This document shows, piece after piece, positions 32,855 through 44,049 of a stretch of 64,000 nucleotides of DNA. Both the position numbers and the translations under genes were made by a program. The stretch lies in contig CP136066.1 in the NCBI GenBank assembly GCA_032622095.1, positions 97,795,319 through 97,859,318 on the forward strand, given 5' to 3'. The stretch is from Siphonodentalium dalli (lineage: Eukaryota; Mollusca; Scaphopoda; Gadilida; Siphonodentaliidae). How positions within the stretch are numbered: position 1 is the stretch's first letter; each line of letters starts with the position of its first letter. The notes under the pieces were generated by a model. The model worked only from the letters and a program-made list of their open reading frames with translations. It did no database searches and had not been told where the DNA came from.

Positions 32855-33066
32855 CCTTTTCGAAATTAAATACTCATTGATGAGTAGTTCTCTTGGGAAA
32901 TGTTCAGATAATAAAGTCAATATACGACCATATGTTGTTCGTCAAACTTATTATCTGAACATTTCCCAATATGAATCACTCTGCTCTTGTATTATCTGTA
33001 AATAATAAACCATTCCAATGTAGACTTTTCTAACATGGTGGGAGAATCCATTTATTATAGAAAGGG
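32855..33066. mobile_element. TTAA-flanked MITE (AAATACTCATTGATGAG family)
   Basis: TTAA at 32851-32854 and at 33067-33070. Ends CCTTTTCGAAATTAAATACT and TATTATAGAAAGGG. Inner arms GGGAAATGTTCAGATAATAA and TTATCTGAACATTTCCC form a hairpin. CCYTT ends with TTAA duplication are typical of piggyBac-type MITEs. Relatives lie at 39897, 48985, 50575, 50980 and 61735. Confidence 0.7.
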
Positions 33067-33070
33067 TTAA

Positions 33071-33311
33071 CCCTTCCATGACTGGAGCTTCCTGAAAACC
33101 CTGTGCCAACGCATTATCTTATATATGTGAGTCTCCATTAGGGAGCCTAGCATATTTAAGAGAATACATTGGCCTAATTATTTACCTTGACCTTGTAAGC
33201 CAGTGCATTCTCTTATATATGAGGCTCCCTATGGGAGACTCGCATATATAAGAGAATTCAATGGCACAGGATTTTTAATGCTGCACCAGCACAGCTCCAA
33301 TCATGAAAGGG
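33071..33311. mobile_element. TTAA-flanked MITE (GCATTCTCTTATATATG family)
   Basis: TTAA at 33067-33070, shared with the previous MITE, and at 33312-33315. Ends CCCTTCCATGACTGGAGCTT and AGCTCCAATCATGAAAGGG are inverted repeats. Inside is a pair of hairpins with TCTTATATATGTGAGTC and GACTCGCATATATAAGAGAA. Confidence 0.75.
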
Positions 33312-33402
33312 TTAAGGAAGTGAGCCTCACCAAACAAGCCACTCATTGGACTGTGACCAATTATGAACATAGGGACTCCTGGTGAACACACTCTTATTGT
33401 TA

Positions 33403-33487
33403 CAGTAATGCCCTAAATAATCGACTTCTTAACCACAGCATAATTTTGGGCAATTTTTCAGGATTTAGTTGGAAATATGGCTTGTTA
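33403..33487. mobile_element. Left half of pogo-type foldback MITE
   Basis: TA then CAGTAATGCCCTAAATAATC through GGAAATATGGCTTGTT. The right arm is absent. Confidence 0.65.
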
Positions 33488-33796
33488 ATTCAATATTGGA
33501 TCCATAGCTCCACCTTGTTTTTTCTTGGAACTCAGTTGTATCAGGAATACTTGTGGCATATTCTATTGCCAAATCGACCAAGATAAGGAATATAATATAC
33601 CGTTATATAAGACACATAATCATCAAACTCTAGACCAATTTGTTATTTACAACACTTCTGCCAACGAGTCATTGGCATCTCACTGTGAGTCACACAGTGA
33701 CGTAACATGATTTGTCAGCCATAGATGACACATTTAGCTTTTTATCATCTGACCCCAATACCGTATGATATAAAAAAAATCCATAAACCGCAAAAT

Positions 33797-34215
33797 AAAA
33801 CAAGAGCATCACCAGGGTGTGGCAACATACGCCCAAAGTAATCCAACAAAGGGCCATAATTGGTGAAAATTGGCGGAGGGTACCCAAATTCGAACTTGAT
33901 CTGTATTTTGGCCTAGTAGACTCGCATATCAAATTTTATTCCATTCTGTTCAGACTTACTAAAGTTATCATCCGGAAAAAAAAATTTGAGTGCAAATTCC
34001 AACAATAAAGGCCAAAACTCTGGTGAAAATTGGCAGGTGGAACAAGAATTCAAACTTGACCTGTGTTTTGTGCCAGTAAACCCAAATACCAAATTTCATT
34101 CCATTCAAATCCAAAGTTATCATCTGCAAACCAAAAGCGAATGGATGGATGCCCGGATGGACGCACGAACATACCAATAACATAATACGACCCATTTTTT
34201 TAAAAGGGGCATATA
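33797..34215 (+). mobile_element. Tandem-core element, about two units
   Basis: It opens AAACAAGAGCATCACCAGG, like 1901, then has two diverged units (GAAAATTGGCGGAGGGTACC / GAAAATTGGCAGGTGGAAC; CAAATTTTATTCCATTCTG / CAAATTTCATTCCATTCAAA). It ends with GGATGGATGCCCGGATGGAC, AATACGACCC, a T/A stem and GGGGCATATAAAAAC. Confidence 0.6.
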
Positions 34216-34757
34216 AAAACTCAAGTTATTAACTCATTTTCAGTATAATTACCATGTTGTTTTCATCGTCCATAGATCACACGTGAGTGAATTTTGCACT
34301 AATCCATGTCTCGAATTCATTCATTTGTTGCATATATTCTGTTGAGTATAATAGGAGATGTTCCCATAAATGGCCAGATTTAGTGTACAGTACCCCTTTG
34401 ATAATTGGCACAATGCACAATTCCATTGTCCCAATAAATTTCCCTTGTGAAAATCATATAGGAACATTTACTTTTAGTCCCTAGACATTCATATAAAATA
34501 AATGTAAACAAGATTGGTGTTAATATTTATGTTATATTATAATTTCATTTGTGCTATATAAGTAACTTCAGAAATCTATCAACATATCGTGAATAATTAA
34601 TAATGAATAATCACCGCATTTAGCAGTTAATTCTCAGAATCATGGATGACGCTAAACATAAACTAAATTAACAATGGCCTAAGATACGATACGTGTGGAA
34701 AGTAGATAACAAGTAGTTCACTTATGATATAACTCTTCTAACGAGATGATAAATTAC
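34216..34757. other. Intron sequence, nothing recognised
   Basis: AT-rich unique-looking sequence on the donor side of TRAF exon 5. Confidence 0.4.
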
Positions 34758-34832
34758 CTCAAAACCACATCCCATTTTTTGGTATTGACACACAGAAGGT
34801 TTCCTAGGACACACCTGAAGATGCTGAGGCAA
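34758..34832 (-). CDS. TRAF-like gene, exon 5: zinc finger 4 to 5
   Basis: A 25-codon exon in phase 0 between the acceptor TTTCATTCCAG and the donor GTAATT. It encodes LPQHLQVCPRKPSVCQYQKM and GCGFE, residues 209-233. His212 and Cys216 complete the fourth zinc finger, and Cys223 and Cys230 (C-x6-C, with the GC pair typical of TRAF fingers) open the fifth. It is too short to stand out as an open frame and was placed by its splice sites and by continuity with exons 4 and 6. Confidence 0.88.
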
Positions 34833-35131
34833 CTGGAATGAAACACAGGAAAACAGATTTATTTACAACATGTTAAAGATGGTTTATCTGTTCCTATAAC
34901 AAGTTTTATATAGTTTCCTGGGTATAAAATAATAAATATGAATCGAAGATCCCTGTCCGGAAAGGCTTCTATCAACTAATATTGATTTTATTTCGAATTT
35001 TCTGGTAAAATACATAAAATCAAATTTACGGATCGCCGAGCGCAGCAAGCACGAGAACTCTATCTCTATCTGAGATTGACTGGCCTGTTCTAAAAATAGT
35101 AATGAAAAAATGTCCCAATTGATTATTGCAT

Positions 35132-35295
35132 TATAAATATAGAATATGTAGCTAGTGTCGTCGCTTAAATTGTTTATGCCGTGAGGGGGATTTGAGCATC
35201 TATTGGGTGAGGCTCTGCCGAGTCCAATAGATGCCAAATCCCCGAGCGGACATAAACAGTTTAAGCAAAGACATTAGCTACATATTTTATTTATC
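35132..35295. mobile_element. 164-bp palindromic MITE
   Basis: ATATGTAGCTAGTGTCGTCG faces its diverged complement (TTTGCTTAAACTG orientation) ending AGCTACATATTTTATTTAT. Inner arms GGGGGATTTGAGCATCTATTGG and CCAATAGATGCCAAATCCCC pair with a short loop GTGAGGCTCTGCCGAGT. Confidence 0.75.
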
Positions 35296-35762
35296 CATCG
35301 CACAAAACTTGCTTTTGTGAGGTAAATCTGTCATTTTCCTCAGTTTTACATTCGTTACTTCGATGACGCCATTACATTTATTAGGTCAAGCAAACCAATT
35401 AGCATTCATGACGTGGGAAAACCGGAGTGCAGCTAAGAGCGAAATAGTTCGTTGGCATTTTTACATTGATTATAAACAGACCTTGTTCTGAGGATTTATA
35501 GATGTTTTAGAGCTAAAACATATATCATTTTACAAATTATTTTAGTGAATTATACACGATAAAAACGTTCTGAAATCACAATGACGTCATTAAGGCCGGT
35601 TGACGTCCCTAGTTACCTGCGCAATTTGCATATCAAATTACGTCATAAAAGTAGCACTAACCTAATAAAGCTACGTTGACCTAATAAAGCTACATTGACG
35701 TAATAAACGTAACGTTTATTAGGCAGGCTTTATGTAGTCAATAGACGTAGTGAGTGGTGGAT
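35296..35762. other. Intron sequence with small repeats
   Basis: CCTAATAAAGCTACGTTGA occurs twice in diverged form at 35661-35692, followed by the palindrome TAATAAACGTAACGTTTATTA (about 35699). Possibly the remains of another foldback element. Confidence 0.4.
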
Positions 35763-38112
35763 AAAAGATGAAAGTGTCAATGACACTGTAGCTCAACTTA
35801 GGTAGGGGAATAATTCAAAAAATAAACGAGACTTACCTTGGGAAGGTGAAGTTCATTTGGAATTATGTGAGTTAGACAGGAACAGAGAGCTTAAATCAGG
35901 GAGTGCTATGCGCATGTGCCGACCCGGTACGAGTCATTATGTGAAAGCAATTTTTTCTCCAGTGTTGCTACAAAGCTTACTAAAAAGAATTTTGCTATGC
36001 AAACAACTTATTATTCTATGGATATGATACTTCCAACCACAAGTAGTTATATGTATACATATTAAAGAGACTGTCTAACGAAAGAAAGCAGGGTTGGGAG
36101 GGCGGGATTTAAGCTCTCTGTTCCTGTCTAACTCACATAATTCCAAATGAACTTCACCTTCCCAAGGTAAGTCTCGTTTATTTTTTTAATTATATTTCGT
36201 TAGACAGTCTCTATCGACCTTAAATCAGGGATTCAAAGCCAATACTTGAGAAAAAATTATTCTCACCTAGAACTGAAGTACTGCCTTGTCAAAATTCGGC
36301 CCACCATGGCCAGTATTCAGCGACTTCTTGTAAAACTTTGAGAACGTCGTCACATTTGTCCAACCTGCTGTTTTCATAATCTCTGTTATGGGTACTGAAT
36401 TATTGTAGGCCTTTGAGGCAGCAGCTGATCTCACACTATGTGCAGTGAATGTATTGTCTATTCCCGATGCTGCTAGTACAATCTTTATCCATCTGGATAT
36501 TGTGTCCCTTGTAACTTTTTTGTGTGGCTTAATAAAACTAATAATTAGGGAACCCTCCCCTTCACGAATTTCTCTTGTCCGTGAGAGATACTCCTTTAGA
36601 ACGGTATATACACATAATCGCCGATCTGGCGGATAAGAACGTAATTCAATATGTCCAGGTTGATATCCTGGTCGGCTCTGCTTGAGCAATCCATCAAACA
36701 TTATGATATATTTCGAGGGCGTCCTTCGCATTCCTCGAGTAGTTAACAAATTTAAAGTTTGCACTCTTGCTGCATTGAGAAGAGCTATCATAACACAGAG
36801 CTTCAATGTCAAATCCTTCAGGGTTAGTCCTCGCACAGGTGATTTCTTTTGTAGGTGTTGTAGCACTAAGTTTACCTCCCAAGTAGTTGCAGTTGGGGTT
36901 GAAGAGTAAAATCCAAGATGGCTGCTGGCGGCCATGTTTTTTGGCCGAATGACCCCAAAATGACTCGTTCACATCTACATGTCATTATTAACATTCATGA
37001 CAAATTTTATGATGATCAGTCTAAAGGTACGACCTGAAGCCCGTGCTAAAGGATTTAGTCATACAAAGAGTAAAATCCAAGATGGCTGCTGGCGGCCATG
37101 TTTTTTGGCTGAATGACCCCAAAATGACTCGTTCCCATCTACATGTCATTATTAACATTCATGACAAATTTTATAATGATCAGACTAAAGGTACGACCTG
37201 AAGCCCGTGCTAAAGGATTTAGTCATACAAAGAGTAAAATTCAAGATGGCTGCTGGCGGCCATGTTTTTTGGCCGAATGACCCCAAAATGACTCGTTCTC
37301 ATCTACATGTCATTGTTAACATTCATGACAGATTTTATGATGATCAGACTAAAGGTACGACCTGTAGCCCGTGCTAAATAATTTAGTCATACAAAGAGTA
37401 AAATCCAAGATGGCTGCTGGCGGCCATGTTTTTTGGCCGAATGACCCCAAAATGAATCGTTCCCATCTACATGTCAATATTAACATCCATGACAAATTTC
37501 ATGATGATAAGACAAACAGTACGACCTGTGGCCCGGGCTAATGTATTAAATTTTGAAATCATAGATGGCTGCTGGTGGCCATGTTTTTTGTCGGAATGAC
37601 CCCAAAATGACTCGTTCTCATCTACATGTCATTATTAACATTCATGACAAATTTTATGATGATGAGACTAAAGGTACGACCTGAAGCCTGTGCTAAAGGA
37701 TTTAGTCATACAAAGAGTAAAATCCAAGATGGCTGCTGGTGGCCATGTTTTTCGGCCGAATGACCCCAAAATGACTCGTTCCCATCTACATGTCATTGTT
37801 AACATTCATGACAAATTTCACGACAATAAGAAGAACAGTACGGCCTGTAGCCCGTGCTAATGGATTGAATTTTGAAATCCAAGATGGCCGATGGCAGCCA
37901 TGTTTTTTTTCCGAATGACCCCAAAATGACTCGTTCCCATCTACATGTCAATGTCAACATCCATGACAAATTTCATAATAATCGGACCAAAGGTACGAAC
38001 TGTAGCCGGTGCTAAAGGAAATTGTACACACGCACGCACACACACACACACGGACGACGGATACCAAGCCATGGCAATAGCTCAAACTTTACAAAGTAAA
38101 GTTGAGCTAAAA
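35763..38112 (+). mobile_element. Family Z element, copy 2, interrupted by a retroelement fossil
   Basis: It starts AAAGTGTCAATGACACTGTA at about 35771 with GCTCAACTTAGGTAGGGG. The fossil at 35819-36903 interrupts it, then seven core units of 155-170 bp follow (36903-38010). The end is ACACACACGGACGACGG and the stem-loop AGCTCAAACTTTAC / GTAAAGTTGAGCT at 38083-38109. Units carry AAGATGGCTGCTGGCGGCCA. Confidence 0.65.
35819..36903 (-). mobile_element. Tyrosine-recombinase retroelement fossil (DIRS-like), partial
   Basis: A minus-strand segment (about 36900-36267) encodes a tyrosine recombinase of the kind carried by DIRS-type retroelements, with blocks such as LTLKLCVMIALLNAARVQTL, TAHSVRSAAASKAY, TAGWTNVTTFSKFY and SRWIKIVLAASGI. 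Cryptons carry related enzymes and are the alternative. At its 3' side two 77-bp arms (35821-35897 and 36106-36182) form an exact inverted repeat, and a second, smaller inverted pair (GACTGTCTAACGAAA) lies inside and beyond it. That fits the complex terminal repeats of the DIRS group. No reverse transcriptase or RNase H is present, so the copy is incomplete. Identical arms suggest it is fairly young. Confidence 0.65.
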
Positions 38113-38303
38113 ATATTGATATAAAATCAATATTAATTGATAAACGTTTCAGCATTTCAGGACAGATGTCTTCGACTCATATTTTTTATTTTATACCTCA
38201 GAAACTATATAAAACATATTCTTTAACATGAATAGACAAAAGTTAACTGTTCTTAGTAGCATCCAACTTTTCTCTGAGTAAGATTACTCAGTACAGAACT
38301 TAA

Positions 38304-38695
38304 CCCTTTACCCAACAAAACGGCCAAATCCGGCCAAATAAAGCTTCAACAGCCTAAAATATCTTCGGTCTGTCTCAATAGAACCATACAAATATGGATA
38401 TCATTGGAACCGGCTCCTTGACCACATTGTGATAGTTACAGTTATGCCCTGTGCCAATGCATTCTCTTATATATGCGAGTCGACCATAGGTCGCCTCACA
38501 TATATAAGAGAATGCATTGGCCTAAATAAAATCTTTTTTTAACACTTTTTACCACTTTTTCTTACATTCTTTAACAATTTTATAATTTTTAATGTGTTAA
38601 GCCAATGCATTCTCTTATATATTTGAGGCGACCTATGGTCGACTCGCATATATAAGAGAATGCATTGGCACAGGGCCGTTCTGTTGGGTAAAGGG
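38304..38695. mobile_element. TTAA-flanked MITE, 392 bp
   Basis: TTAA at 38300-38303 and 38696-38699. Ends CCCTTTACCCAACAAAACGG and CCGTTCTGTTGGGTAAAGGG are inverted repeats. Inside are two hairpins built on GCCAATGCATTCTCTTATAT, facing away from each other. piggyBac-type by ends and target site. Confidence 0.8.
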
Positions 38696-38699
38696 TTAA

Positions 38700-39184
38700 A
38701 AGAACCACCCCAATATGGATTTTGGACATGTTACTACTAATCCTATTGACTTCACTACTTAATGAAATGCCAAGTGGTTTATTTGTACATGTTTGTCGGA
38801 GTATTATCAAGAAATATACACAATATGTATTCAAGAAAAGTTTTAAACAAAATATCATTTCCAGGGGATTTGAACTTAAGTGGATGTCAAATTCACAAAT
38901 CAGGAGTGACGTTTTGAGCTACTTCTGATAGCAGTATTATTTGATGATTACATGTTTCACTCCACAACAACAATCATGACTGTCCTTGACTGAAATCGAA
39001 GAGTAAACAAATTTAAAACTAGAGGTGTGACTGTCCCAATGGGACTACGGATACCCCCCTGTTTTTAAAATACTAAGATGTTTCACATGTCAGTAAACAT
39101 TTAGTTAAAATAATAAAATAACAGTTCCCATTGCAGGTGTACAACCATAACCCTAATCTTAAACCTATTGACGGAAAAATGTAG
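38700..39184. other. Intron sequence, nothing recognised
   Basis: No gene or clear repeat, except a short repeat phrase near 39020-39060 (GACTGTCCCAATGGGACTAC, itself a small palindrome). Confidence 0.35.
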
Positions 39185-39310
39185 GAATAAAAGCTTGGAC
39201 AAAATTATGCATGTTGCGAAAAAATTTCTAAGTCGAAAAAGGGGAATAACTCCACACAAAAAATGTTGGACAGACGTCATAATCGCAGGTGTACAGGTTC
39301 CCATGGTACT
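39185..39310 (+). mobile_element. Repeat fragment matching 27480-27606
   Basis: GTCGAAAAAGGGGAATAACT and GTGTACAGGTTCCCATGGTA are shared with the earlier copy. Confidence 0.5.
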
Positions 39311-39896
39311 AAATATCGGATATTTTCGAATTGGCCAATTCTTTCCCGTTTATGAGGACAAACAACTAAATTTGTTATTTGTGGAGCTCAATGGACAGGA
39401 TAATTGCCACATTGTACCATTTTTTCCAGCGCCGTGTGTGATGTAATTTAGAGTTTATACTAGCCCTATCGGGTTGTCTTCCTGCTACCCCCTAAAACAA
39501 GTAGGCCTATCACTAAAAATAATAGAATAGATGCTTATATTTCATATCCATGCACAGACTATAATCATATATAGAACTTTCTAAAATCTAGTACTTAAAG
39601 CATATCACAAACAAGTATTGGTGTGGTTGTGAGCCAATCCAGGCGAGTTATAAGATCGAAAATGTATTATCTCTCCATAGGAATGTTTTGAACTGTTCAG
39701 ATTTTAGAAAACCTATGAACAGTTTCGGTTCCAGTTCCATGGGTATATTAGGAACAAAATATTCAGTTTTTTGTTGTTACAATGGATTCAGGCGAGAGAT
39801 ACCGCCATCTTTAGTTAAGCAAACACAATAATTGGAAATTGAGAATGGCAGGGAACTATAATATGATTTTTGAGAATGTAGTTTTGTATTAACGAA

Positions 39897-40110
39897 CCCA
39901 TTCTATACTAAATACTCATTGATGAGTAGTTATTCCTTAGGAAATGTTCAGATTGAACTTATTATCTGAACGTTTCCCTCCAATAAATAGGACTCCTTTT
40001 AGTATCTGTCATCTGCTTACTTTTTCTGAATGCCCCTCCAGATGACAAATATACCATTTCAATGTATATTTTTATAACTGAGTGGGAGAATACATTTAGT
40101 ATAGAAAGGG
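39897..40110. mobile_element. TTAA-type MITE (AAATACTCATTGATGAG family)
   Basis: Ends CCCATTCTATACTAAATACT and ACATTTAGTATAGAAAGGG, with TTAA after the right end at 40111-40114. Inner hairpin GGAAATGTTCAGAT / ATCTGAACGTTTCC. Sister of 32855-33066. Confidence 0.65.
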
Positions 40111-40114
40111 TTAA

Positions 40115-41575
40115 TGTTTAACAGCCCAACAGCACATTAATGTCTGAGAAGAAATTGAGAGCCGATAATAGGGTGAAATTTTGTTAATCATTTCTGGAGG
40201 GCCACTATTACACCACAATACCTGACAACATCATGTCATTACTGCACAAACTCAATCGATTAGGTCACTTCAAATTTTGGTTTGGACATTGTCCTCAACC
40301 TAACGTTTATAATCAGGCATGTCCGACAAAATTGTCATACCCTGATGTATCTTTCACGAAGTATGTGAATCGGTTTAAATTTGGCAGGGTTATTGACATG
40401 TGCCTATTGACAACATTCATGTTTGCCATTCTTTTTGTCTGTAAGTGGCCACAGAGAGACAAATTCAATCAAACATGTAGATGTGAAGAATCTGTCAAGA
40501 GTTGGACAGTAACAGATCACTCGCAACTGTATGTGGGATGATATCATGTTTGAGCAAAATTTCTATAAATTTGGAATTCGTGAATGCAGCCTCATGGGAT
40601 TGGTGTGATTCGATGGGGAGTTTCTAGGCCAATAAAATGATACCAGACGAATTATCTCCAGGAACCACAAGGATATTAAATTTTTTGGGTATTCACTCGC
40701 AGACTAAATATTTAGCTAGAGCCCTCAACGACGAACAAAATGACACCGACATCAACTCTCTAGCTTGAAAACTGACTGAAATATGCTGATTTTATAGCAG
40801 TCACCTATTGCCGCGGCTATGGTGGTTTCGCCTGTAAATGGGTCAGTGAACTCAGAAATTTCGATATTACCTATGGTCACCATCACAAACATTTCTGACA
40901 ATATATTATTATACTTCCATATTTTAATATTGAAGTACAAACCTATATTAAATTTCTGGGTTTATTTTATTTTTTTCTATAATTTCTTAGCAAATTTGTT
41001 ATGCTTAATAACAGGAACAGCTAAATAACGAACCCTGAATTTTTATTTTATTTTATACAACTCCTACAGGATCAGAGACGGCAGTTGGACTAAATTGAGA
41101 ATTTTGTCCATGCCTGCTTCGATATGGGGTTATGGCCCTTAAACCGACAACTTACATATGGCGACATGGGTAGTGTATCTCCGGTAAGCTTTGAGGTAAC
41201 GGAACGAGACAAAGATTGTTGAGTAGAGCAATGTCAGCTTATTTCATTTTTACACAATGGCTGTGGTCTGATTGTTGACAGCTGCATGGGGGAGGTGTGT
41301 TGCATATCATGGTCTCCCATTTCATGTGTAATATAATAAATGAAGACGATTATCCTTATATTTTCATGTCTTGAATTGCTTCCTGTGTATTATGATAAAA
41401 GGAAAAGGATTATCCATATCTATATTAGCAGTCAGAGAGCCAGAATGAGAGAGAGAGAGAGCGAGTTATTGAGAAGGTAATATAGATGTCGGGAAATGGG
41501 AAAGCGATAAATATGGAAGTACTAGTATACCAATTTTTCATCGGAAATTCAAAAATCTAGTTTTATTTTTATTTT
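40115..41575. other. Intron sequence, no gene supported
   Basis: Contains a 102-codon plus-strand frame at 40233-40541 with no recognisable domain and no splice context. A GA microsatellite lies at about 41447-41464. Otherwise AT-rich. Confidence 0.35.
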
Positions 41576-41579
41576 TTAA

Positions 41580-42054
41580 AGGTACTCAATCCGATAAAAC
41601 TCCTCTCAATTACTATTTAAATGGCTTCGGGGGTCAAAAATATTTGATTTGAGTCGAGGAAGTCACCCATCAAAGCTCAGATTTGTTAGATATCGATTTT
41701 AGAAATCTATTATTTTTCATTATCGGGAATACTTTCTGGCCCAGAAGACAGTCAAAATTGCGTTATTATTACCACTTGATTTTAGAGTTATCCATCCTTG
41801 TCTGTTTGAATAGTGTTTTGGTGTACACATCTCGAGCAGGTTACGAAATTGACGGCAATTATTAGTACTCATCTCGAGCAAATAACAAATTTCAAAAATC
41901 AATATCTAATAACTCTGAGCTTTGTTTGATGGGTTCCTCGAATCAAATATTTTTTACCCCCAAAGCCAAAGAAATAGTAATATAGGACCCTATGATCGGA
42001 TTGTTGTTGTTGGAATCTGTTGAGATGGGGACCCTCTGTTCGGATTGAGTACCT
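41580..42054. mobile_element. TTAA-flanked foldback element (AGGTACTCAATCCG)
   Basis: TTAA at 41576-41579 and 42055-42058. Ends AGGTACTCAATCCGATAAAA and CGGATTGAGTACCT. Inner arms carry GGGGTCAAAAATATTTGATT and TCAAATATTTTTTACCCCC, then GATATCGATTTTAGAAATCT and related complement. A second copy lies at 60977-61393. Confidence 0.75.
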
Positions 42055-42137
42055 TTAACAATTTTAACAATATAGTCTCCCCCCCCCCATATGACTCATT
42101 TTCGGGTATAATAACACAAATTCTTTTCAATAAGGTA

Positions 42138-42267
42138 CAGTAATGCTCTAAGTAATCGACCCCTTAACAACAGCAGAATTATGGGTAACTTTTCAGGATT
42201 TAGTCGGAAATATGGCTTGTTGCCATTCATCGGAAAGCTCTCAGTTCGATTACTTAGGGCATTACTG
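42138..42267. mobile_element. pogo-type foldback MITE, right arm shortened
   Basis: TA, then CAGTAATGCTCTAAGTAATC through CGGAAAGCTCTCAG, then directly CGATTACTTAGGGCATTACTG and TA. Most of the right arm is missing. Confidence 0.7.
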
Positions 42268-42382
42268 TATTGTTGATTTATCTCATCTGTGGCATTGAGG
42301 CAATGAAGACACTTAGTATGTATGAGTATGCCTAAAGAATATTGAGAAATAGGAAATTTTCGATGTTTCTAGTTGTACTTAC

Positions 42383-42463
42383 CTCATGTCTTTTGAAGGG
42401 TGGTGCGCCACAAACGTAATGGCAGTTCACTGTTACCTCTGGACACACTTCCTGGAGATGTTG
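42383..42463 (-). CDS. TRAF-like gene, exon 4: zinc finger 3 to 4
   Basis: A 27-codon exon in phase 0. The acceptor is ATTTCTTCTCAG and the donor is GTAAGT, a full consensus. It encodes QHLQEVCPEVTVNCHYVCGA and PPFKRHE, residues 182-208. His183 and Cys188 complete the third zinc finger; Cys195 and Cys199 begin the fourth. The pattern H-x4-C-P-x5-C-x3-CG matches the same place in TRAF3 and TRAF4. The 81-bp length is in the range of TRAF zinc-finger exons in other animals. Confidence 0.9.
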
Positions 42464-42590
42464 CTGAGAAGAAATATAGAAATTATCATATAATATAGAC
42501 TAGAATAAAATAGATTTATTCGACCAATAAAGGGTGCAGTGGGTAAAGGTTACAAAACGATATAACAAGCAAATAGCATAAAGTGATTAA

Positions 42591-43038
42591 CCCTTTTATG
42601 ATGGGAGCTTCCTGAATTTTGTGAAAATCCTGTGCCAATGCATTCTCTTATATCTGCAAGTCGATCATAGGTCGCCTCGCATTTATAAGAGAATGCATTA
42701 GCCTTTTTTTTTTATAATTGTTAAAAAATGTAAGAACAAAATTATATAAATTGATAAAAAATGTAAGAAAAAAAATTAATAAAAAATTATAAAATTGTTA
42801 AGAATGTAAGAAAAAATTATAACGAGAGGCTGATCACGATCGGCAGATGTTAACCCATCCCTTGGCGATAGTAAATTACTATGATTCCATTTTTGTGTTG
42901 AATTATAGAGTATACTGTTATGTACTATTATAGACAAATGTACATAACACAATTTATTGGAATTTATGGGTCACTCGCATTTATATAAGAGAATGCACTG
43001 GTACAGGATCTGTAATGCTGCACCACCACAGCCTTGGG
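42591..43038. mobile_element. TTAA-flanked MITE, 448 bp
   Basis: TTAA at 42587-42590 and 43039-43042. Left end CCCTTTTATGATGGGAGCTT as in 33071. Contains GCCAATGCATTCTCTTATAT hairpin parts and an inserted stretch (about 42715-42955) of A-rich sequence plus TTAACCCATCCCTTGGCGAT, perhaps a further insertion. Confidence 0.65.
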
Positions 43039-43042
43039 TTAA

Positions 43043-43600
43043 ATGTGAAAGGTGACCTATAGATCAAGATAAGCCACCTCACTGCTGACCCATTAATATC
43101 AATTATATAGCAGAGCTGTCAACAACTCACAGGAATTGTTTATGTAGAGCGATATCTTCAGCTGTGCAAGGCAGCAAAGATGTTCAAGTCTACTGTTAAT
43201 ACTCATAACACTCATGTGATGTGTATTGTTGAATCTTTATTTTAAATTAGATACCATAGCTTTCTTTATCAGATTATCTGCACATTGGCATAAGAAACAT
43301 CAGAAAATAATATAGCCTTATCAATAGCAAAGTAGTCCAAAGGCATGGGATGGAATTGGTGAATTGGATTTAATGTCGCTCCAAACAAATTTACCAGTAC
43401 ATAACACAAGATTTTGGACCGATTTAAAAAAATTTGGTGTGGTGACTCGGGCACCCTTGGCAGAGTTATAATGGTGCTAGTTTTTCAAATTTTGTAAACT
43501 TAAAAAATAAATGTGTTTTTAATTATTTTAAAAAAATAATATTTTATTATATTTTTTTTCATTTTTTTTTTTTGGTAAATTGAGCAAGGAATTCAATCTA
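43043..43600. other. Intron sequence, T-rich; no gene
   Basis: Nothing recognisable apart from poly-T/A low complexity at 43500-43600. Confidence 0.35.
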
Positions 43601-43604
43601 AATT

Positions 43605-43880
43605 TTTTTTTCGAAAAAGGGCCATAACACAGTTAAAAATAGTCGGAACAAACCCATATTCGAACTCGCTCTGTCTTTTGTGCTGAGTAATTCATATGCA
43701 AAATTTGGTTCCGATCAGATAGAAAATATTTGAGTTATCGCACCACGCGTAGTGTCTACAGACAGACAGACGGACGGACGGTACAGTACGACAGACGGAC
43801 GGACGGTACAGTACGACAGACGGACGGACGGACGCAAGGCGAGTGGTCAATCCGGACAACAACACTACTATGGTATGGGT
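43605..43880 (+). mobile_element. Tandem-core-type element fragment with ACGGACGG array
   Basis: GGGCCATAACACAGTTAAAA, CCCATATTCGAACTCGCTCT and CAAAATTTGGTTCCGATCAG are the usual phrases. Then a 33-base unit (GACAGACGGACGGACGGTAC + AGTAC) repeats two to three times at 43761-43838. The end is near ACAACACTACTATGG. Confidence 0.5.
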
Positions 43881-44049
43881 AAACATAATGATAAAAATGA
43901 TAAAATTGTTAAAGAATTTAAGTAAAAATGAAAATTAATGTTAAAAATTGTTAAAGAATGAAAGAACAATTGATAAAAAATAAAAAAATATTGTTAGGCC
44001 ATTGCATTCTCTTATATTCGCGAGGCGACCTATGGTTAATAAAGTGACC

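Noticed and set aside
34884-35237. 117-codon minus-strand frame upstream of the 35132 palindrome
   Set aside because: It runs through the palindrome arm and shows no domain or splice sites.
40233-40541. 102-codon plus-strand frame with a hydrophobic segment
   Set aside because: It lies in a TRAF intron on the opposite strand, has no recognisable motif and no splice or promoter evidence.
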